Shown here piece by piece: positions 58,787 through 64,000 of a stretch of DNA of 64,000 nucleotides. Location: NCBI GenBank assembly GCA_008363385.1, contig RHKY01000017.1:1-64000 (forward strand). The letters are read 5' to 3'. The position numbers were made by a program, and so were the translations under genes. Below the pieces are notes generated by a model, which saw only the letters and a list, made by a program, of their open reading frames with translations, searched no databases and was not told the origin of the DNA. This DNA comes from Acidobacteriota bacterium (lineage in GTDB: Bacteria; Acidobacteriota; Thermoanaerobaculia; UBA5066). Each line of letters begins with the position of its first letter. The stretch's first letter is position 1.

Positions 58787-61129
58787 TCAGTCCTTTCCCG
58801 GTACGAGGTAACCGAGCTCAGGGTGGTAGTTCGCCGACGGAACGACACCGAGGAACGATGGGAAGCCGGGCGGCGCTGGCGGCGAGCCACGAGTTGCCGA
58901 CCACGGAAGCGGGAGGACGAAACCATCGATGGGTCGGCCTGCCGCGAGAAGGGAGCGGACCTCCTCGACATCGGAGTCGAGGACGCACCGGGCCGTGCCG
59001 ACGTCGTCGTCGCGGAACGAGCCCGGAGTTGCGTAAGCGCCCGCCTCGAGGAACCGGGCGGTCTGCTCGACGGCGGCCTCTCGGGGCACGTGCGAGGCGA
59101 GGGCCTCGGCCAGCCTCGCCTGGCTGACCGAGGGACCAGAGACGCTCTCGACGAAGGCCAGGGCCGCCTCGTGGTCCTCACGCTCGTAGGGCAGATCCGC
59201 CGGGGCCCTGTAGACGAGGACGCGGGCACGGAAGTCCCCGCCGCGGACGAGGTGCCTGTTGGCACGCCCCATCCTCTGGACGAGCGACGGAATCGGAGCC
59301 GTCTCCGTGATCAGGAGATCGGCGTCGAGGTCGAGGCTCATCTCGCAAACCTGCGTCGTCACCGCGAGGGCGCCGGCAGCGGGAGTTCGGAACGCGGCGA
59401 TCGTCCGTCCGTGCACGAGAAACCGGTCGGAGAGCTTGAAGCGGCTGTGGTACGGGTGAACGTCCCCCACGTGGCTGCTGAGCCGCGCAGCGAGCTGCTG
59501 GCATCGCGCCACGGTGTTGACGACCCAGAGGACCCTTACCCCCCGGCGATACGCCGCGACGGCCTGCTCGAGGATGCCGTCCGCGTCGCCCACCTTCTCG
59601 ATGGCGTACCTGGGGTGCCCCTCGACCGCCGCGAGCGCCCGGGCGACCTCCTCATCATCCGGGCCCGGGTACAGCGTGAGACCCAACTCGGTGAGCTGGC
59701 TCTGTCGGTCGGGCGAGAGGGTGGCGGTCATGCAGAGGACGGGCAGGTCGAACTCCCGCAGAAAGGCAGACAGCCCCTCGAACATCCGGCGATCGAAGCT
59801 GTGAATCTCGTCGATGACGAGCGCGCAGTCCGCGAGGACGGGCGTCAGGCAGAGGCTCCGGTAGCTGTGCTCCAGGAACCCGAGGAACTGATCGACGGTT
59901 GCGCTGAAGTAGCGTCGGGGCCAAAGCCCGAGGGCGAAGAGACGCGCCTGCTCCTCGTCGACGTATCTCTTCCCCCGTGTCGCCTCCGACGGGTTCGCCG
60001 CCATCCCTTCGAGCTCGAATTCCGACGACGCGTGGACGAGAGCGGCGTCGCTCTCCGGAGCCCAGCCGACGTAGTCCCGGAAGCCTTCGGTGGCCGTGCC
60101 CCTCGTCGGATAGAGGAACACGACCCTCCCGATCTGCTGATGGCCAGCCACGGCCTCGGCCCAGCGCCACGCCGCGAGGGTCTTGCCCGTCCCACAACCC
60201 GCCAGGAGCAGGACCCTTCGACCCTTGGCGGCAATGGCTTCCTGGAAGGGCGCCAAGACGAACGAACGCCCGGTGGTCGCCTCGATCTGCCTGCCCCGCG
60301 GCTGGAGGACAGCTGCCCGAATCGTGGACGGGCTCACAGGCTCCGCGTGCATCGCGCCGTCGATCCAGCCGTCGAGCCCTATCCGCTCGCGCATCAGGCC
60401 CGATGCCACCGAGTCGGCGACGATGAGGCCCGCCTTCACGGCGAGGAGGAACGAGCGGCGGTCGGGATCGCGGCGGATTGCCCGGCCAAGAACCGTTGCC
60501 ATCGCGCGGCCGGCCGTAAAGGCCTCGACCCAAGGGCTGTTCTGGCCGAACGGCTCGACGGGGAGGTCCGGGGCGACCGGAAGTCCCGTGATCGTCGAGA
60601 CGCGAGCCAGGATGCTCCGCACCTCGGCGTGACGAAGAAGGAGACCGACGCGCGAACCGGTGGTGCGGGGCTGGGCCCATCGCCACTCGCCGTCCGCTCC
60701 CGCCTTGATGTGGTGCGAGAGGACCGCTGCCAGGATGACCTCGAGATCGAGCTCCGCACAACCCCTGAGCCATCCGGCGACGGCGGGCAAGGCCAGGACG
60801 ACGGCGGAAATGTGCTCGTGGCGGAATGTCTGGCCGCAACCCTGGCGACCGGCCGCGAGGTCCAGGAAGTCGAGGTTCGCCTTGCCCAGGTCGTGCACCA
60901 GGCTGGCCACCCGGAGGTTGAGCAGAAACCGGGTTTCGTACTCCTCGGCGCGGACCCGGAAGAGCCGGGTCCAGGTTTCGGAGGCACGCTTGCCTGGCTC
61001 GAAGAGCCGCATCGCCGCTCGCTCCACCGCGAGCGAGTGAGCGTTCAGCGTGACGACGGGTCGCCCCGGCCGGACGGACTTGGCCGGCAGGAAGGCCGGA
61101 GCGGCCGGGCCCGCTCCGCCTCCGCTCAT
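58787..61129 (-). CDS. cas3: Cas3 nuclease-helicase, N-terminal HD
   Basis: The product has 780 residues from the ATG that overlaps the cas6 stop as ATGA; a longer frame upstream is the cas6 shadow. The HD nuclease comes first: His31 (NAHSLAVE), His79-Asp80 (LVHDLGKANLDF), His104 (RHEH) and His139-140 (LSHHIKAG). The superfamily 2 helicase has Walker A GCGTGKT (311-317), DEIH box (440-443, VIDEIHSF), TAT (468-470) and the motif VI-like region SLVQRMGRANRH. It degrades the target strand after Cascade binding. All catalytic positions appear intact. Confidence 0.95.
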   Translation of the reverse strand: MSGGGAGPAAPAFLPAKSVRPGRPVVTLNAHSLAVERAAMRLFEPGKRASETWTRLFRVRAEEYETRFLLNLRVASLVHDLGKANLDFLDLAAGRQGCGQTFRHEHISAVVLALPAVAGWLRGCAELDLEVILAAVLSHHIKAGADGEWRWAQPRTTGSRVGLLLRHAEVRSILARVSTITGLPVAPDLPVEPFGQNSPWVEAFTAGRAMATVLGRAIRRDPDRRSFLLAVKAGLIVADSVASGLMRERIGLDGWIDGAMHAEPVSPSTIRAAVLQPRGRQIEATTGRSFVLAPFQEAIAAKGRRVLLLAGCGTGKTLAAWRWAEAVAGHQQIGRVVFLYPTRGTATEGFRDYVGWAPESDAALVHASSEFELEGMAANPSEATRGKRYVDEEQARLFALGLWPRRYFSATVDQFLGFLEHSYRSLCLTPVLADCALVIDEIHSFDRRMFEGLSAFLREFDLPVLCMTATLSPDRQSQLTELGLTLYPGPDDEEVARALAAVEGHPRYAIEKVGDADGILEQAVAAYRRGVRVLWVVNTVARCQQLAARLSSHVGDVHPYHSRFKLSDRFLVHGRTIAAFRTPAAGALAVTTQVCEMSLDLDADLLITETAPIPSLVQRMGRANRHLVRGGDFRARVLVYRAPADLPYEREDHEAALAFVESVSGPSVSQARLAEALASHVPREAAVEQTARFLEAGAYATPGSFRDDDVGTARCVLDSDVEEVRSLLAAGRPIDGFVLPLPWSATRGSPPAPPGFPSFLGVVPSANYHPELGYLVPGKD

Positions 61130-61782
61130 CGACGCGGCCGGGTGGGCACGAAGATCCCGCACCCCATGCGCCGCTTTCCCCCGAGACCCGACCGCTGCAA
61201 CGCGAGAGACTCCTCGGGCTCCAGGCCAGCGACGCGTACGGTGTAGCCGAGGACCCGCCTGCCGGCGACGCGAATTTCCTGCAGCCCGAGGAGCTCGGCC
61301 GGACGCGCGATGCCATGGGCGTCCAGCTGCCTGCCGAGCTCCGCCAGGTAGCCAGCTCTCATGGAGTTCTTGTCCAGCGCGCCGTCCAGCTTCTTCGACA
61401 GGTTGGTCAGCTTGATCGCGACGAGCCGTGCGTCGAGCGACGCCGCCACCGCAAGGGGCTCGACACGGGGCACCGACAGGTAGACACGATGTCCGTCGAC
61501 GGAGAGCTCGCGCCCGGTCAAGGGGAGCACGTCGGGGATGTGGGCCGCGGGGAGTCGCAGCCCCAGGCAGGCGCGGGGACCGAGACGGAGGATTCCGTCG
61601 ATTCCGCGGCGGCCTCGGACGGGGTGGATGCCGAGCCACTCCGCCTTGTGCAGGGCGGGATTGCAGGCCGAGATAGCGGAGTAGAGCGCGTACCCGTGGT
61701 CGGCCGGCAAGCTGGCGCCGCGGAGGTCGAAGAGGACGTCGACGATCGAAGGGTCATCCCGACCGGGAGGGCGATTCGTCAT
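61126..61782 (-). CDS. cas6: Cas6/Cmx6 pre-crRNA endonuclease
   Basis: The product has 218 residues from the ATG with GCGGAG 9 nt upstream (a longer frame from 61830 lacks a good site). DHGYALYSAISACNPALHKA supplies the likely catalytic His region, and the C-terminal glycine-rich loop GLGGKRRMGCGIF is typical of the family. It would cut each repeat at the base of the UUCG hairpin to give an 8-nt handle. It heads the cas operon, and its ATG overlaps the stop of the 21-codon ORF at 61779-61844. Confidence 0.92.
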   Translation of the reverse strand: MTNRPPGRDDPSIVDVLFDLRGASLPADHGYALYSAISACNPALHKAEWLGIHPVRGRRGIDGILRLGPRACLGLRLPAAHIPDVLPLTGRELSVDGHRVYLSVPRVEPLAVAASLDARLVAIKLTNLSKKLDGALDKNSMRAGYLAELGRQLDAHGIARPAELLGLQEIRVAGRRVLGYTVRVAGLEPEESLALQRSGLGGKRRMGCGIFVPTRPRR

Positions 61783-61844
61783 CGTGAATCTCCGCGCTGG
61801 AACCGGCGGCCCGCCCGCGTGAAGTCCCATGCCTCACTCGCCAC
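61779..61844 (-). CDS. 21-residue micro-ORF overlapping the cas6 start
   Basis: GTG (61844-61842) follows AAAGGAGG with 8 nt spacing, the best ribosome binding site of the operon, and opens a frame encoding VASEAWDFTRAGRRFQRGDS plus R. The stop TGA overlaps the cas6 ATG as ATGA. It is the first coding unit of the operon, so ribosomes that finish it could re-start on cas6. In M. xanthus the short ORF devI occupies the position before cas6 in the dev operon and inhibits sporulation when overproduced, which is recalled knowledge. No sequence likeness to DevI is claimed. A longer in-frame form (from ATG 62063, 94 residues) exists but has no ribosome site. Confidence 0.5.
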   Translation of the reverse strand: MASEAWDFTRAGRRFQRGDSR

Positions 61845-62178
61845 GATCTCGTCCTCCTTTCCCGGAGCAACGGCGGCTGGAACGGAAAGGGGATCCCGAG
61901 CAGGCGGCCAGCGGCGAGATCCGACCAGGTACGTGAGCCGCTGCCGCGAGTTCGACGACGGCGCTGGAAAGACCGCGTTGGTAACCGGGCCACGGTCGGT
62001 TTCGCGCAAGACCCGACCCGACTGCGGACCGGCCGGCGCACCGACAGTTCTATGGTAGCCCAATGAAGCAGACAGATGGTGTCCCTGGAAGTGCTCGCAC
62101 CAGGTGACCCGAGGTGCACGAACGCACCATCTCCGCAGAGAGCCCTGTCGGCGGCAGCCCGGATGACAGGTTGGAGGC
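61845..62178. other. intergenic region upstream of the cas operon
   Basis: This 334-nt space contains the ribosome binding site of the micro-ORF (AAAGGAGG, 61860-61853) and, presumably, the cas operon promoter. On the minus strand TTGCGC followed 18 nt later by GTTACC (near 61980) is the only weak candidate. Nothing else is recognised. The archaemetzincin gene ends at 62179. Confidence 0.4.
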
Positions 62179-63166
62179 CTACGGGCTCCCTCGGAGCCCC
62201 GCGTGGTGCTCGAACCAGGCGGCCTCGTCGTCGAAGCCGGCCTCGCAACAGAGGTCGCGGAGACGCCGGTAACGCTCCGTCACGTCGAAGCGCGAGGACG
62301 ACTGGAGCTTCCGGAGGCAGACCGGACAGAGGTGGAGCGGCCGGCGGTCGAGCTCCGCCAGGTGGTTCGAGCCGTTCATGAGGCAAGCGTAGTAGATGCA
62401 GTGCCAGAGCCCGAACAGGTGACCGGCTTCGTGCGCCAGCACCTTGCAGGCCCTCAGCAGCGGAGCGTGCGCCGGGGCCGAGCCGCTTTCCGGCGCGTAT
62501 CGCGCGAAGCTGTAGACACCGACCCGCTCGGTGAGCGAGGCCTGTCCGAAGACGAAGTTCCAGGAAGGACCCGCGTAGAGGTCCTCCATCGTGATGCCCA
62601 GCCGGCAGAACGCATCGGTCGGCAGGTCCCGGGCGAGAAGCTCCAGGAGGTCGGTCGTGAGGAGCTGCGTCGCCCGGGGGGCCGCCCTTTCTACGTGTCA
62701 GCCGCGGGGAGTCGAGCCCGAGGGGCTCCTGCAGGCGGACCGGCAGCCCGAGGTAGGCCTCCGCGAACCGGCCGAGGAACTCTGCTGACGGGGTCGTGGA
62801 ACCTTCGAACGGGCCGAGCGGCTGGAGGTAGAGGACGTTCCGCGTGGCGTCGGGACGGTTCGCCTTCGAGGAGACGAACTGCGCCACGGTCTGGCCGGGC
62901 TCATGGTGGCAGGAAAGCCAGTCCCCGGGCTCGGGCTCGGACATCGGGACGAACTCGTCTCCCGGCGTGAGGGCGGCCCGAAGGGCCGGCGGAACCTCCG
63001 GGCCGAGCGGTCCGAGAGCCCGTTCCCGATCGGCGGCCCCGGGCGGGCGAAAGGGCGGGACGACCGTCACCGCCTCGGAACGATACCGGCGCGCGCACCT
63101 TTCGGCGCCGGCGGCCGCCGCCAGGGCGACGGCGGCGGCGGCGACGACGACGACGGAGCTCCGCAC
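62179..63166 (-). pseudogene. archaemetzincin-type zinc protease, frameshifted
   Basis: The C-terminal frame (62179 to about 62690) carries the full archaemetzincin motif: HEAGHLFGLWH, then CIYYACLMNGSNHLAEL and CPVCLRKL, with three His zinc ligands, Met-turn and four Cys. The N-terminal frame (from GTG 63166) has a hydrophobic signal or anchor (SSVVVVAAAAVALAAAAGAE) and LYLQPLGPFEGSTTPSAEFL plus AYLGLPVRLQEPLGL, the usual start of the catalytic domain. The two parts are in different frames, joined at a run of six G (62676-62681). Either one base is lost in the assembly or the gene is inactive. A signal peptide is unusual for archaemetzincins. Confidence 0.78.
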
Positions 63167-63183
63167 GGCGAGGGGCGACTCCG

Positions 63184-64000
63184 TTACCCCTTCTTCACCT
63201 TCAGCGTGACGGTCAGCGGCGTGGCGCCGGCGACGGGGCCGACGAGGGTGAGGCGCTTGCCGCGCCCCTCGATCCGCATCGGGAGCGAGCGGATGCCGGC
63301 CACGTTCGACTGGGGCGTCATCGCGAGGTCGTCCGGCTTGCCGCCCGAGACGACTCCCCCGCCGATCCCTGCCACCGTGCCGCCCTCGACGCCGCCGGCG
63401 ACGCCTCCCTCGACCCCGGGGAAGACGGTCCGCTGCTCGTCGTCGCCCTCGACGGGGGCGGGCGCCGGCGCGTCCTTGCGCTTCCCCAGCTCGACCACCT
63501 TGGCGGGGTACCGCTGGTCGGCCGAGAAGGACTGGCCGACGGACGAGCGCGATGTGTCGACCATCGGCGCCTCGCCGGTGACGGTCACCTCCTGCCTGGC
63601 CATCCACCCGTCGTCGCGGCCCTGGAACCGCCGCGCGACCGCCGGCTCGTCGCGGCTCCAGCCGGCCTTGTCGAGGCCCTCGGAGGAGACGAAGCGGTAG
63701 CGCCGCTCCTCGGGGAGGACGAGCGTCCAGGTGACGAGTCCCGCCGTCGCGGGGAGCGCGGGGTGGGAGACGACGACGTCGCCCGACTCGGGAACGGTCT
63801 CGGCCTTCCGGCGGCGGGTCACCTCGACGGTCCTGACCGCCTCGCTCGACGGGGGGAGGAGGACGACGAGCGTCCCCTCTCCGGAGAGGGGGCGGACGGG
63901 CGTCCCGTCTACGGAGACCGAGAGGACCTCCTCGTCGGGGAGGAGGGGGAGGCTCCAGGAGGGGCGGCGCGTCTCGACGACGTACCGCTGCCGGTCGACG
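63184..64000 (-). CDS. C-terminal part of a secreted/envelope protein (runs off the right edge)
   Basis: The minus strand is open from the edge to a TAA at 63184, 272 codons. It contains beta-rich segments (RYVVETRRPSWSLPLLPDEE, SVSVDGTPVRPLSGEGTLVV), a TonB-plug-like motif VTVTGEAPMVDTSRSSVGQS, a Gly/Val-rich linker FPGVEGGVAGGVEGGTVAG and a final PLTVTLKVKKG strand. No enzyme domain is visible in this part. The plug-like motif is common in Acidobacteriota outer-membrane proteins. The archaemetzincin gene begins 17 nt downstream, so the two are probably in one operon. Confidence 0.6.
   Translation of the reverse strand, partial: VDRQRYVVETRRPSWSLPLLPDEEVLSVSVDGTPVRPLSGEGTLVVLLPPSSEAVRTVEVTRRRKAETVPESGDVVVSHPALPATAGLVTWTLVLPEERRYRFVSSEGLDKAGWSRDEPAVARRFQGRDDGWMARQEVTVTGEAPMVDTSRSSVGQSFSADQRYPAKVVELGKRKDAPAPAPVEGDDEQRTVFPGVEGGVAGGVEGGTVAGIGGGVVSGGKPDDLAMTPQSNVAGIRSLPMRIEGRGKRLTLVGPVAGATPLTVTLKVKKG

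Noticed and set aside
58823-61246. Long plus-strand frame opposite cas3
   Set aside because: Antisense shadow without domain features; the HD and helicase motifs are on the minus strand.
53501-61830. Assignment as type I-C or I-G because of the Cas4-Cas1 fusion
   Set aside because: Cas7, Cas5 and Cas8 match DevR, DevS and DevT types, and a separate Cas6 is present, unlike I-C (Cas5d) and I-G (Csb1/Csb2/Csx17).

Overview
The window is uniformly GC-rich DNA (roughly 70% by eye). It carries lipopolysaccharide-type glycosyltransferases, an MsbA-like exporter, a lipoprotein-type secreted peptidase, a futalosine-pathway MqnD-like protein and secreted propeller and carboxypeptidase-regulatory proteins. 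That suits a Gram-negative, environmental, probably metagenome-derived bacterium, most likely Acidobacteriota (Thermoanaerobaculia-like), with Myxococcota the alternative. No rRNA or tRNA was seen, so placement is inference.

Layout. 0-37 kb is mostly core genome. It starts with a partial M28 peptidase, uridine kinase, a TPR protein and a 1395-aa secreted propeller protein (0-6.5 kb). Next come a Nudix/amine-oxidase-like pair and a glmU-glmS-pcrA operon (7-15.7 kb), and a PadR regulator, a 25-residue Lys/Ala peptide gene and a candidate 6S-like RNA (15.7-16.9 kb). MqnD, a hydrolase, a thioredoxin-TPR protein and TruA follow (16.9-21.9 kb). A signalling block has a hybrid histidine kinase, a PP2C phosphatase and an RsbW-like kinase (21.9-26.3 kb). 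An envelope-glycan block runs from 26.3 to 37.3 kb. Several genes appear to be transcribed from -10 boxes lying 5-10 nt before the start codon, so leaderless mRNAs may be common here.

37-48 kb is a run of small single-domain genes (DinB, VOC, DUF1801, SRPBCC, DUF1203, DUF2938, SdpI, RibD-like, methyltransferases), mostly on the minus strand, typical of accessory DNA. At 48-50 kb the spacers between genes become integron-type attC recombination sites. Three attC sites and one decayed relic delimit gene cassettes: a DUF1801 protein, a lipoprotein, and a MazEF toxin-antitoxin pair with its own promoter. No integrase is in the window, so this is a cluster of attC sites lacking an integrase. The fourth cassette is cut off by an IS21-family element (50.1-52.5 kb) whose istB is broken.

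Immediately beyond the IS lies a 12-repeat CRISPR array (52.5-53.3 kb) and a complete leftward cas operon (53.5-61.8 kb): cas6-cas3-cas8a1-cas7-cas5-cas4/cas1-cas2. Its protein families and order match the developmental (dev) CRISPR system of Myxococcus xanthus (MYXAN subtype, within type I-A/I-B). A 21-codon ORF with a strong ribosome binding site overlaps the cas6 start, in the position DevI holds in M. xanthus. The window ends with a frameshifted archaemetzincin protease and a partial secreted protein.

The most interesting stretch is 48-62 kb, where an integron cassette array, an insertion sequence and a dev-like CRISPR-Cas operon are fused end to end.
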